A stretch of DNA of 64,000 bases from Bacillota bacterium (GTDB lineage: Bacteria; Bacillota; Clostridia; Lachnospirales; Lachnospiraceae), in NCBI GenBank assembly GCA_029226935.1, contig JAQXYZ010000072.1, positions 124,001 through 188,000 of the forward strand, in the 5' to 3' direction. The translations under genes and the position numbers were made by a program. The notes beneath the pieces were generated by a model. It saw only the letters and a list, made by a program, of their open reading frames with translations. It searched no databases and was not told where the DNA came from. Positions 28,130 through 38,140 of the stretch are shown one piece after another (position 1 is the first letter of the stretch; each line of letters begins with the position of its first letter).

Positions 28130-28957
28130 ATGGCAACAAAGATTAAAAAGGCAATTTTATATCTTGCATTAATTTTATTGGCAGTTGTCTGTATGGTTCC
28201 GTTTTTGCTGATGCTGGTTAATGCCACCAGAAGCGGAAGAGAAATTATGACCTCCTTTACTTTAATTCCCGGTGATAGTCTGAAAGAGAACTGGGATGCA
28301 GTATTTGGTTTCTTTAATCTGTTTTTAGGGTTGTGGAACAGCTTTAAGGTTGCAGTACCTGCAACAATTTTAACTTCCTATTTCTCAGCACTGACTGCGT
28401 ATGCATTGACGGTTTATAAATTTAAAGGAAAGAATGTTATTTTTTATACGATTGTAATATTTATGATGATTCCCGGACAGTTGAGTTTGATTGGTTTTTA
28501 CAACCTGATTTCAGGACTGAAGCTGATAGACTCTTACATACCATTGATTATTCCTGCAATCGCAGCACCGGGCACAGTATTTTTCTTGAAGCAGTATTTG
28601 GAGTCTGTTCTGCCTATGTCACTATTAGAGGCAGCCAGAATTGATGGCGCGAAGGAGATTAGTATTTTCCATAAAATTGTATTTCCAATTATGGTTCCGG
28701 GTGTGGCTACTATGGCAATTGGTGGATTTATCGGTAACTGGAATTCATACCTTATTCCATTACTTCTGTTAAATTCGCCTAAGAAATTTACTTTACCTGT
28801 AATGATTGCCTCCCTTAATGCATCTAAGGATATTGGTACGAATCAGGGGGCTATTTATATGGCACTTGCAGTTTCGATTGTTCCTATTCTGGTGGTATTC
28901 TGCTTCTGCTCCAAATATATTATCAGTAGTATTTCGGCAGGCAGTGTTAAAGAATAA
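28130..28957 (+). CDS. Sugar ABC transporter permease (MalG-type)
   Basis: EAA motif LLEAARIDGAKEISIFHKIVFPIMVPG; multiple TMs. Confidence 0.93.
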   Translation: MATKIKKAILYLALILLAVVCMVPFLLMLVNATRSGREIMTSFTLIPGDSLKENWDAVFGFFNLFLGLWNSFKVAVPATILTSYFSALTAYALTVYKFKGKNVIFYTIVIFMMIPGQLSLIGFYNLISGLKLIDSYIPLIIPAIAAPGTVFFLKQYLESVLPMSLLEAARIDGAKEISIFHKIVFPIMVPGVATMAIGGFIGNWNSYLIPLLLLNSPKKFTLPVMIASLNASKDIGTNQGAIYMALAVSIVPILVVFCFCSKYIISSISAGSVKE

Positions 28958-29004
28958 AAGAATTAATAATGCTCTCAAAAATTTGATTATATGTGCTTAC
29001 AATG

Positions 29005-29040
29005 AAGCCGTTCTTCTGTATTTTACAGGAGAACGGCTTT
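29005..29040 (+). terminator. Hairpin/terminator after permease gene
   Basis: AAGCCGTTCTTCTGTA ttt TACAGGAGAACGGCTT 16-bp stem (one wobble), weak T tract. Confidence 0.6.
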
Positions 29041-29184
29041 GTTGTGGTTCTTGCACACATAGGCATTTTTTGATATGATTGGAACAGAAAAACAATCATA
29101 AATAGTCGTGGATGAAGCAGATGATTTTATGTTTAAAATTGGCGGAACAGATACTGCATAAAAGCTGGAAAAGGATTTAATCAT

Positions 29185-30822
29185 ATGACTATGAACAAAG
29201 AAAAATCTAAAAAAATACAAGGCAGAAAAAGAAAGTGCCCCATATTCATGACTGCTCTCTTTTGGGGAATGATGTTTATACTTTCCGCCTGTGCATCAGG
29301 GAAAGTGACAGAACAGGAAAGCACGGAGGATAAAGAGAATACTATTGTTACCTTGGACTGGTATATTAATTTTACCTGGTACAGCACCCCATGGGGTGGA
29401 AACGTGGTGTCGGATAAGATTACAGAGGAAACCGGTGTGAATATTGATTTTATTGCACCAATGGGAAATGCGGAAGAAAAGTTTAATGCATTGATTTCTT
29501 CTGATACGCTGCCGGACATTATTACGCTTGGATGGTGGGAAAATCAGGTAGATGAGATGATTGCCGGAGATATGGTTTATGCATTAAATGAGCTGGCAGA
29601 CGAATATGATCCCTATTTCTGGGAGGTGGCAGACCCGGAGGTTGTTTCATGGTACACTAAGGAGGATGGCAATATCTACTGTTATCCCAATTCCTCCTAT
29701 ACTCCTTCTGATTACGAGAATCATATCAATATTGCATCCAATCAGACTTTTCTGGTACGCAAGGATATTTATGAGGCGTTAGGGTGCCCTGATATGACAA
29801 CGCCGGAGGGCTTTATTGATGCAGTAAAGAGAGCTGCCGAGATGTTTCCAGAGGTTAACGGTTATCCGTTAATTCCCATAGGTGCACATTCTTTCAGCAA
29901 TACGGGATGCGATTCCTTTGACCAGTTCCTTCAAAACTTTCTTGCAGTTCCATTTGAGGAAAATGGGGAATATTATGACAGATATACAGATCCGGATTAT
30001 ATCAGATGGCTGAAGGTATTTAGAGAACTGGGAGAAGAGGGATATTTGAGAGAGGATATTTTTATAGATCAGCGAACTCAGATGGAAGAGAAACTGGCAA
30101 GAGGACAGTATTTTTGCATGCTTTATCAACGTACAGATATGCAGGCACAGCAGGCAGCTCTCTATGCAAAGAACCCTGATATGATTTACATAGCAGTAGA
30201 CGGTCCTAAGAATGATGCAGGTGATGATCATGTTCTTCCGGGAACAGGGATTAATGGATGGACGGTCACTTTAATATCCAAGAACTGTAAGAATCCCGAA
30301 AAGGCAATTCAGATGCTTTCTTTTCTCATGAGTGATGAGGGACAGAAACTGACTTACCTTGGGGTTGAAGGTATTACCTATGATATTATTGACGGAAAGC
30401 CGGTGGTCAGGGAAGCTGTCCGTGAACTGATGAACAGTGATCGGGCTGAATATGATGAAAAGTATGGTGCAGACAATACCTATTGGATGCTTCAGGATAA
30501 TGTCAGACAGATGGAGTGGCGTCCGGATTTTGAGCCGCCTAACGGACAGCTGGAGGAGTGGACATTTCCTTACAGTCATTATCTTGCACAGTATGAGATC
30601 AGCTTTGACCGGAACACGGAGGCAGGAGATGCGGATGTAAATATCAAGAAATTATGGAGTCAGGTACTTCCCAAATTACTTCTGGCTCCGACAGAGGAGG
30701 AATTTGACCGTATCTTTGAGTATTTCCTTCAGGAAAGAGAAAAGCTGGGCTTTGATCTGGTTATGGACGAAAGTACAAGACAGATGCAGGAAAACAAGAA
30801 AAAGCTGGGACTTCAATCATAG
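29185..30822 (+). CDS. Extracellular solute-binding lipoprotein
   Basis: Signal FMTALFWGMMFILSACASG (lipobox LSAC); SBP-type sequence (VVSDKITEETGVNIDFIAPMGNAEEKFNALISSDTLPDII). Confidence 0.85.
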   Translation: MTMNKEKSKKIQGRKRKCPIFMTALFWGMMFILSACASGKVTEQESTEDKENTIVTLDWYINFTWYSTPWGGNVVSDKITEETGVNIDFIAPMGNAEEKFNALISSDTLPDIITLGWWENQVDEMIAGDMVYALNELADEYDPYFWEVADPEVVSWYTKEDGNIYCYPNSSYTPSDYENHINIASNQTFLVRKDIYEALGCPDMTTPEGFIDAVKRAAEMFPEVNGYPLIPIGAHSFSNTGCDSFDQFLQNFLAVPFEENGEYYDRYTDPDYIRWLKVFRELGEEGYLREDIFIDQRTQMEEKLARGQYFCMLYQRTDMQAQQAALYAKNPDMIYIAVDGPKNDAGDDHVLPGTGINGWTVTLISKNCKNPEKAIQMLSFLMSDEGQKLTYLGVEGITYDIIDGKPVVREAVRELMNSDRAEYDEKYGADNTYWMLQDNVRQMEWRPDFEPPNGQLEEWTFPYSHYLAQYEISFDRNTEAGDADVNIKKLWSQVLPKLLLAPTEEEFDRIFEYFLQEREKLGFDLVMDESTRQMQENKKKLGLQS

Positions 30823-30840
30823 CGTAATTTGGAGAGATAG

Positions 30841-32643
30841 ATGAAGGGGATAAAGAACTGGTTTCAGGGATTAAAATTGAATAATAAGTTTACAGTCATC
30901 TGTCTGTTTTTTGTGTTACTTCCCATGGTGGCATTATCCACATGGATGTTTAGAAGTGTTGAAGAAAATCTGATCAGCGAAAAAACGAATGCAATGACGT
31001 ATAAATTAAACAGGGGATATACGCAGATTACAAAGAATATTGAAACAATTAATATGTCTACCCAGTTTTTTCTAAGTGATCAGAAGTTAAATGAATTCTT
31101 AATTGCCGAAAAAAAGGGACAGAAGTATTCGCCGGAAGAATTAATGGAATTTTACACCAGTGATATTGCTTCTTTAGAGCGAATGGTAAATAACAATACT
31201 TATTTGTATCAGACAAGAGTTTATGTGGACAGTGATGATATGCAGGAAATGATGCCTATTCTTTACCGGAAGGACCGAATGGAAAAGCTTGCATTTGCAG
31301 AGGATGAGGAATTATATGGATGGAAATATGGATATGAGGATAAACTGTTTGCCAATTCAGGTCAGTTGTCTAAAGAAAGGAAGATATTATCATTGCTGAC
31401 CCCGATAAAAGATTATGGAGTGGGAGAAATCGGTATTCTGGAAGTAGCCATGTATATGGATACCATGTTTCCCATGGTATATGATTCGGTGGAGTCTGAA
31501 TGGGGATGCTTTGTTGATAAAAAGGGTAAACACTATTTTGCAGAAGGATTCGATACGAAGGAAAACCAGAAATTACTGAGTGAAATCGTGGTGGATAATC
31601 AGAAGCCTGAGGAAGCAATAGTCTATTTTTATGAGTCTGATGACCGTAAGCTGATCATAGGGTATCAGCCTATCCGGGAACTGGAAGGAACGCTGGTGTA
31701 TGTAAGTGATATTGGAGATGATTTGGCTAATATCCATGCCCAGAGAAGATGGTTTATTTTTGCAGGCATTATGGTTATGATTTTGCTTGCATTTGCTGTT
31801 GACAAGGTGGTCAAGAGCATGCTCGGACGTTTATATAGTGTGCTGCGTTCTATCAGAGAAGTACAAAATGGAGACTTGAATGTAGTGATTGAGAACTGTG
31901 GCACGGACGAAATCGGAGAACTTGGAAACCAGATTAATAAGATGTTGTATAGTATTAAACAGCTAACCACCGAAAATTTAAACCGTGAACTTCTGGTAAA
32001 GGATACGGAAATCAGAGCATTACAGAATCAGATTAATGCCCATTTTATTTATAATGTGCTTGAGTCTATAAAAATGATGGCAGAGATCAAGGAGGAATAT
32101 GATATTTCAGATGCAATTATGGCATTGGGAAAACTTCTTAGATATAGTATGAAATGGACCTCCCAAAATGTGACAGTAGCAGAGGAGCTTGAGTACATAC
32201 GTAATTACCTGAGCCTGATTAATTTGAGGTTTGACTATGAGATTTATTTGTCAATAAACATTCCGGAAATTATATTGCAACAGAAAATACCTAAAATGTC
32301 TTTGCAGCCTATCGTTGAGAATGCTATTTATCACGGAATTGAGCAGATGGCTGAGGATACCAATATTTATATTAAGGGAATTGTGGAGGATTCTGACTGC
32401 ATTATTGAAATTACGGATGCAGGAAAAGGTATGAGTGAAGAAGAAGTAGAAGAACTTTACAGGAAGATCAATGGCGAGACTGAGTCTGTCAGTGAATCGG
32501 GAAATGGAATTGGGTTAAAGAATGTGCAGGACCGTATTAAGATGAGTTTCGGTGAAGCATATGGAATAAAAATTGCATCAAAATTAGGGTGTTATACCAA
32601 GGTTATGGTTCGTGTCCCTATGACTTATGGGGAAGCAAAATAG
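30841..32643 (+). CDS. YesM-type sensor histidine kinase
   Basis: Two TMs, HAMP, LQNQINAHFIYNVLESIKMMAEI (His_kinase motif), SLQPIVENAIYHGIEQ, GNGIGLKNVQDRI. Confidence 0.93.
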   Translation: MKGIKNWFQGLKLNNKFTVICLFFVLLPMVALSTWMFRSVEENLISEKTNAMTYKLNRGYTQITKNIETINMSTQFFLSDQKLNEFLIAEKKGQKYSPEELMEFYTSDIASLERMVNNNTYLYQTRVYVDSDDMQEMMPILYRKDRMEKLAFAEDEELYGWKYGYEDKLFANSGQLSKERKILSLLTPIKDYGVGEIGILEVAMYMDTMFPMVYDSVESEWGCFVDKKGKHYFAEGFDTKENQKLLSEIVVDNQKPEEAIVYFYESDDRKLIIGYQPIRELEGTLVYVSDIGDDLANIHAQRRWFIFAGIMVMILLAFAVDKVVKSMLGRLYSVLRSIREVQNGDLNVVIENCGTDEIGELGNQINKMLYSIKQLTTENLNRELLVKDTEIRALQNQINAHFIYNVLESIKMMAEIKEEYDISDAIMALGKLLRYSMKWTSQNVTVAEELEYIRNYLSLINLRFDYEIYLSINIPEIILQQKIPKMSLQPIVENAIYHGIEQMAEDTNIYIKGIVEDSDCIIEITDAGKGMSEEEVEELYRKINGETESVSESGNGIGLKNVQDRIKMSFGEAYGIKIASKLGCYTKVMVRVPMTYGEAK

Positions 32644-32658
32644 GAAGGCAGGAAAAAT

Positions 32659-34128
32659 ATGCATACACTGTTGATTGTTGAGGATGAAAAACTGATACGT
32701 CAGGGGATAAAATCTATTATACAAAAAAGCGGAGTCCCTATTGATAATATTCTTGAATGCAATAATGGTGAGACGGCACTTGAAATATTAAAGATGCAGC
32801 CGGTGGATGTTATGTTTACAGACATCCGTATGCCCAAAATGGATGGGATTGAGCTGGTTAAAGCGATGCAGAAGCTTCCGCATGTTCCGCTGACTGTAGC
32901 AGTCAGCGGATATGATGATTTCTCCTATGCAGTTGAATTGATGAGAATGGGTGTAAGAGAGTATATTTTAAAACCTGTTGATAGAAAAAAGATAAAGGAA
33001 GTGTTGGAAAAATTTAACAGGGAAATCCTGGCGGATAAAGAAAGCGAACGGCAGGACAGGCACATTGGATGCCAGCAGTTGAAATACGCAATTTTAAATG
33101 AAAGTATAACAGCTTCCGAAAAGGATTTTCTGATTAAGCAGTATGGAAGTACTCTTTTGGCAGATGAGTATAGAATCGTCTGTACCAACGATGCCGGAGG
33201 TATCAAAAGTGAAACAGAAGCGGATATGCCTTATATTTATTTGAATTCAGTAGATGGAAATGAACTGTATATTCTGAATAAAGAATATCTGCCTATATTG
33301 CTCAGGGATGAACTGATAAATCGACATGTGGGCATAAGCGGTATACATTTGGGGCTGGAGTCTTTGAAGGAAGCTTATGGGGAGGCTCTTCTGGCACGGA
33401 AGGAGGCATTTTATCTTGGAAAGCTGGTTGTTTATTATGATGAGATGATTACCGGCAAGTCAGAAACACTGCATTTGGAAGAGGGGGCAATCAGACAGAT
33501 TGTGCAGCTTTTAGGTACCGATAAATATGAGGATGCCATCAGGCAGATTTCGCGAATATTTAAGAATGCCTCACTGGGAGGATATTTTTTTGATGAAATA
33601 GAAGGCAGTATGAGAACCCTGCTGGACGGAGTGCTTACAACCTATGCCAATGTTTTAAAGACGGAAAGAGAAGAAATCAAGGACTACTATACAATTTACT
33701 ACTATAACTGCCTGGAAGAATATGAGGCTGAGGTTTTGGGCTGGCTTACCAATTTCTGTGATACACTGAACAGTCGTTTTGACGATTACAAGAATAAACA
33801 GAAGATTCAGCAGGCAGTGGCCTATATAAAAGAAAATTACGATAAGGACTTGAATATGGCAGTAGTATCAAACCATATTTCCATGAATTATTCGTTGTTT
33901 TCTTATGTATTTAAACAGTATACAGGAAATAATTTTGTGAACTACCTGAAGGAAATCAGAATAGAAGAGGCCAAACGTCTGCTGGAGGAAACTGATATGA
34001 AGGTAATTGATATCAGTGGACGGGTAGGATATGAAAATGAAAAGCATTTTATGAAGACATTTAAGGCAGCTTGTGGTGTTTCACCTACAGAGTATCGTAA
34101 AAATATGCAGTTTAAAGGGAAGGTTTAA
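32659..34128 (+). CDS. YesN-type response regulator (REC + AraC HTH)
   Basis: REC: LLIVEDEKLIRQGIKSII, MFTDIRMPKMDGIEL, LKPVDRKKI; AraC HTH: NNFVNYLKEIRIEEAKRLLEETDMKVIDISGRVGYENEKHFMKTFKAACGVSPTEYRK. Confidence 0.94.
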   Translation: MHTLLIVEDEKLIRQGIKSIIQKSGVPIDNILECNNGETALEILKMQPVDVMFTDIRMPKMDGIELVKAMQKLPHVPLTVAVSGYDDFSYAVELMRMGVREYILKPVDRKKIKEVLEKFNREILADKESERQDRHIGCQQLKYAILNESITASEKDFLIKQYGSTLLADEYRIVCTNDAGGIKSETEADMPYIYLNSVDGNELYILNKEYLPILLRDELINRHVGISGIHLGLESLKEAYGEALLARKEAFYLGKLVVYYDEMITGKSETLHLEEGAIRQIVQLLGTDKYEDAIRQISRIFKNASLGGYFFDEIEGSMRTLLDGVLTTYANVLKTEREEIKDYYTIYYYNCLEEYEAEVLGWLTNFCDTLNSRFDDYKNKQKIQQAVAYIKENYDKDLNMAVVSNHISMNYSLFSYVFKQYTGNNFVNYLKEIRIEEAKRLLEETDMKVIDISGRVGYENEKHFMKTFKAACGVSPTEYRKNMQFKGKV

Positions 34129-34140
34129 GACCTTCCCTTT
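34114..34140. terminator. Bidirectional terminator containing both convergent stop codons
   Basis: AAAGGGAAGGT ttaag ACCTTCCCTTT, 11-bp perfect stem; A/T tracts on each side. Confidence 0.8.
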
Positions 34141-36038
34141 ATAATTTGTTTATCTTTATTTCGTTTGTGCTCATACATGGAATGATCAGCTTCTTCATAC
34201 ATTTCTGCCAGCTCGGAGTTGGTTTCGGGTACGCGAAGGCAATAGCCGTAGCTTGCCTGAATGATATAATCCTTGGTATGGAGCTTATTATAATTGCTTA
34301 AATATTTATCAACGTTATCAGCGAGCTTGGCAGCTTTTTCTGGGGTAGCGCCAAAAGTCATTACCTGAAATTCATCGCCACCCTGACGGGAACAGAGGTC
34401 TCCTTCTTCAATGGAGCTTTCCAAAGCATGGGCAAGAACCTGAATTGCAAAATCTCCCTCTGCATGACCGAAGGTGTCATTAATCAGCTTGAGGCAGTCT
34501 AAATCAAACATATAGGTACATACAGCTTCCTTTTCCTCGACGGCTTTTTCAAAAGCCGGTGTAGAAAGGAGTTTAAAGCCCTGTCTGTTTAATAAGCCTG
34601 TCAGTTCATCTTTGGTGTAAATGTCCTCCAGACGGCCCACCAATAATCCCAGGTTTTTCTTATCACATAATCCCTTTAACATGGTATTAACATTTAAAAG
34701 CCAGGAAAGGAAGAAGAAGGAATATCCTACCTTGGCGTTTTCAAAGGACAGTGCCAGATAGCCAAAGCTTTTATCTCCAAAAAACAAAGGTGCATAGATG
34801 TAAGAGGAGGAACTTCCATCATATAAATAGTCAGGAAGAATGTTGCGTTTGGTAAAGGTACACTCAGGCAGCCGCTTGCCGTCCTTGATTGCCAGCTTCA
34901 GAAGGACAGTGTCTGAGTTATATATATCCTCGGTGGTAAGCGTAATTTCCCGAATATGGCTGGAAATGCGATCCCAGTCTTCATAAAGGCATAAGTAAAA
35001 TTCTTTGCAGTCAGGAAGCGATTGTGCAAATTGAGCAAGGAGATCCATCCCTGTATCAATATCATCCACACCCTGCAGATTAGCTGACATGTGCATGTTT
35101 AATATTAAATTCTGTTCAAGATTCGCAATAGTATCATCCAACTTCCGTGCATAAAAATAGGAGGAGATAGGATGCCTGTTAGGACAGCCACAGGAAGTTC
35201 CAAAGCTTGGGGTAGCTTTCACATAGGTTATAGGTTCAACTGTTTCCTTATGTAAAAGCCTGGCAATTTGTTCTACCGCTGTCCTACCAACCTCTTCAAT
35301 GGGGAATGTAACAGAGGTAAGGGTAGGAGCAGTCATCTGACCAAATTCAAGAGTATCACAGCCGGTAATGGCAATCTGCTCAGGAATACGATAATCGCGA
35401 TCCCTTAACATGGAAATGACAGTTAATGCGACTGCATCATTGTAGCAGACAATCGCATCAGGCAATTCTTTTTGACTAAAAATCTGCTTTAATGCCTGTT
35501 CGATGCCTTCTCTGGACTCATCACAGGAATAAATGCAGTCTTCGACCGGTAGTGAGAGCTCATGCATTCCGTCCACAAAGGCGCATTCACGAGGAATGTT
35601 GTAATCAGGATGAGTGCTGCTGCCTAAATAACAGATATTTTTATGATGATGTACTCTGCCAAGATGCAGTACCAGATCCTTAACAGGCTGATTGTTTTCC
35701 AGAACAACCCTTGGATAAACAGAAGGCTTCTGGTTGATATCAATAATTGGACAGGTAAAATGTTCGCGTAGTAATTTCTTGATTTCCTGCTCCAGAGAAG
35801 TTAGCAGATATGTGCCGGAAGCAATGATGATGCCGGCATAATTATCTGGTCTGGGGATGTTCAGGATGCAAAACTCTCCCTTGCCATAGTCCCCCAGGTT
35901 TTCTCCATCATTAGATGCAAAGATATCTACCAGATAACCGTATTCCTCTGCTTTTTTAATAATGCCTGAGCATAGACGGCTTTGGTAATCTCCATATATA
36001 TGAGAAATAAAAACGCCGATTTTTTTTGTGTGATACAT
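34125..36038 (-). CDS. LacI-like periplasmic-binding sensor domain fused to GGDEF diguanylate cyclase
   Basis: MYHTKKIGVFISHIYGDYQSRLCSGIIKKAEEYGY and Peripla_BP_3-like core (PDAIVCYNDAVALTVISMLRDRDYRIPEQIAITGCDTLEFG); C-term DELTGLLNRQGF...CSRQGGDEFQVM. Confidence 0.88.
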   Translation of the reverse strand: MYHTKKIGVFISHIYGDYQSRLCSGIIKKAEEYGYLVDIFASNDGENLGDYGKGEFCILNIPRPDNYAGIIIASGTYLLTSLEQEIKKLLREHFTCPIIDINQKPSVYPRVVLENNQPVKDLVLHLGRVHHHKNICYLGSSTHPDYNIPRECAFVDGMHELSLPVEDCIYSCDESREGIEQALKQIFSQKELPDAIVCYNDAVALTVISMLRDRDYRIPEQIAITGCDTLEFGQMTAPTLTSVTFPIEEVGRTAVEQIARLLHKETVEPITYVKATPSFGTSCGCPNRHPISSYFYARKLDDTIANLEQNLILNMHMSANLQGVDDIDTGMDLLAQFAQSLPDCKEFYLCLYEDWDRISSHIREITLTTEDIYNSDTVLLKLAIKDGKRLPECTFTKRNILPDYLYDGSSSSYIYAPLFFGDKSFGYLALSFENAKVGYSFFFLSWLLNVNTMLKGLCDKKNLGLLVGRLEDIYTKDELTGLLNRQGFKLLSTPAFEKAVEEKEAVCTYMFDLDCLKLINDTFGHAEGDFAIQVLAHALESSIEEGDLCSRQGGDEFQVMTFGATPEKAAKLADNVDKYLSNYNKLHTKDYIIQASYGYCLRVPETNSELAEMYEEADHSMYEHKRNKDKQIIKGRS

Positions 36039-36050
36039 AGTGTTCCCCCC

Positions 36051-37964
36051 CTAATTTGCAAGTGTTTCCCACTGGTCATACAGCTTGGCAAGTCTGGATT
36101 TGATTTCATCCTGATTATGTGTAAGCTCCTGAAGCTTTGCAACATCTGTAGCAACTTCAGGCAGAGCCATGGTTTCTTCGATTTCTGAAAGCTGCTGTTC
36201 TAAAGCAGCAATGGTATCCTCACATTTCTTTAAGTCATTTTCTCTTTTGCGGGTCTTTGCCTGTAATTCCTTTTGTGCTTGCCAGTCAAGCTTTGTATCT
36301 GATGGGGTATTCTCCTTAGAAGGAGAGAATGCATCAGGCTTTTGATATACCACGGAAAGTTCATCCTTCTTTTCAAGATAATAGTCGTAGTTGCCAAGAT
36401 AGCCAATCAGCATTCCGTTGGTAAGATCCAGGATACGGCTGGCAGTGCGGTTGATAAAATAACGGTCATGAGACACGTAGAGAACAGTTCCTTCGTAAGC
36501 ATTCAGGGCATCTTCAAGTATCTCCTTGGAGGTAATATCCAAATGGTTGGTAGGCTCGTCCAATATAAGGAAATTGGACTCGGAAAGCATTAGCTTGGCT
36601 AAAGACATCCGGCCACGCTCGCCTCCGCTTAAGTCCCCAATCCGTTTATAAACATCGTCTCCGGTAAAGAGAAAAGCGGCAAGAGTGCTGCGTATTTCTG
36701 TGTTACTTAAGTATGGATAAGCATCAGAAATTTCCTCAAACAGTGTCTTTTCCATATGGAGTACATGATGCTCCTGATCATAGTATCCGATATGTACGTT
36801 GGTTCCCAGCGTGACTGTGCCGGAATCAGCAGCAAGGAGTCCATTGATGATCTTAAGGATAGTTGTTTTTCCGGTTCCGTTGTCTCCGATAATAGCAACA
36901 TGTTCACCGCGCTTAATGTCTATCATAAGATCAGAAAAGAGCAGCTGATTATCAAAGGACTTAGATAAGCCTTCTACATGAAGTACATCATTGCCGCTGG
37001 TACACCGTGGAGTAAGCGTCATATGAATATCCGTGCGCGCATCGGTGGGCTTGTCTAAAACTTCTATTTTATTTAGCATTTTTTCACGGCTTTCCGCCCG
37101 TTTGATGGATTTTTCACGGTTAAAGGATTTTAATTTTTCGATGACAGCTTTCTGATGTCTGATTTCCTGTTGCTGTTTGAAATAAGCATTCAAAGTAGCA
37201 GTGCGGAGCTGTTCTTTTTTCACAGCATAGTCCGAGTAATTTCCAATAAAGGTAGTGGCTTTTGTCTGGTCAATTTCAATGACCTTGCCGGCGATACGAT
37301 CCAGAAAATAACGGTCATGGGATACGATCAGAACAGCACCCTTATAATTCAAAAGATAATTTTCCAACCAGGTAATGGAATTCAGATCCAGGTGGTTGGT
37401 TGGCTCATCCAGAATAATCAGCTCCGGTTTCAAAAGCAGGAGGCGCCCCAATGCAACCCGTGTCTTCTGACCACCGGAGAGGGTGGAAATTTTCTTGCCA
37501 AACTCATCTTCCTCAAAGCCAAGTCCCTTAAGTACCCCTGTGATTTCGCTTTTGTATGCATAGCCATTGGCGAGCTCGAAGGAGTGGGTAAGGCGTGTGT
37601 AGGCATCCATAAGCTGCTCAAGCTCATTGCCGGAGAGTTGCTTCATGGAATGCTCCATTTCGCGGATTTTCTGTTCCATGGCAATGACGTCTGATTTTAT
37701 GGAAAGTAATTCATCATAAATCGTGTTATTACTGTCTACATCCTGATTCTGGGCAAGGTAACCCATGGTTTTTCCTTTAGCAAGTGTTACAATTCCCTCA
37801 TCGGCGGATTGCTCCCCTACAATAATGCGCAGAAGGGTGGTTTTCCCGGCTCCATTTATACCTACAATGGCAGCTTTATCGTAATCCTCAATATGAAACG
37901 AAACATTGCAGAGAACAGGCTGTTCATTGAATGCTTTTGATATATTTTGACATGATAAAATCAT
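36051..37964 (-). CDS. ABC-F family ATP-binding cassette protein
   Basis: Two ABC domains: GINGAGKTTLLRIIVG / LSGGQKTRVALGRLLLLKPELIILDEPTNHLDL and GDNGTGKTTILKIINGL / LSGGERGRMSLAKLMLSESNFLILDEPTNHLDI; no TM. Confidence 0.93.
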   Translation of the reverse strand: MILSCQNISKAFNEQPVLCNVSFHIEDYDKAAIVGINGAGKTTLLRIIVGEQSADEGIVTLAKGKTMGYLAQNQDVDSNNTIYDELLSIKSDVIAMEQKIREMEHSMKQLSGNELEQLMDAYTRLTHSFELANGYAYKSEITGVLKGLGFEEDEFGKKISTLSGGQKTRVALGRLLLLKPELIILDEPTNHLDLNSITWLENYLLNYKGAVLIVSHDRYFLDRIAGKVIEIDQTKATTFIGNYSDYAVKKEQLRTATLNAYFKQQQEIRHQKAVIEKLKSFNREKSIKRAESREKMLNKIEVLDKPTDARTDIHMTLTPRCTSGNDVLHVEGLSKSFDNQLLFSDLMIDIKRGEHVAIIGDNGTGKTTILKIINGLLAADSGTVTLGTNVHIGYYDQEHHVLHMEKTLFEEISDAYPYLSNTEIRSTLAAFLFTGDDVYKRIGDLSGGERGRMSLAKLMLSESNFLILDEPTNHLDITSKEILEDALNAYEGTVLYVSHDRYFINRTASRILDLTNGMLIGYLGNYDYYLEKKDELSVVYQKPDAFSPSKENTPSDTKLDWQAQKELQAKTRKRENDLKKCEDTIAALEQQLSEIEETMALPEVATDVAKLQELTHNQDEIKSRLAKLYDQWETLAN

Positions 37965-38140
37965 AATTACACATCCTTCAAAAATAATCCACTATTAGTT
38001 TACAGATGAAAATTAGGAATGTCAATGGAGTGCTCCGATAAATAAAAAAAAGCACACCAGAATAAAAAATGTGACATATTGGAGAGAGCCTTCTTTTGAT
38101 AGAATTTATGCTGAGAAAATGAATCCTGAGGGGGACTATT

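Noticed and set aside
37155-37694. 179-aa plus-strand ORF
   Set aside because: Antisense to the ABC-F gene; no domain.
36051-37964. ABC-F protein as an antibiotic resistance determinant
   Set aside because: No upstream leader/attenuator recognised and subfamily cannot be resolved by eye; left as generic ABC-F.
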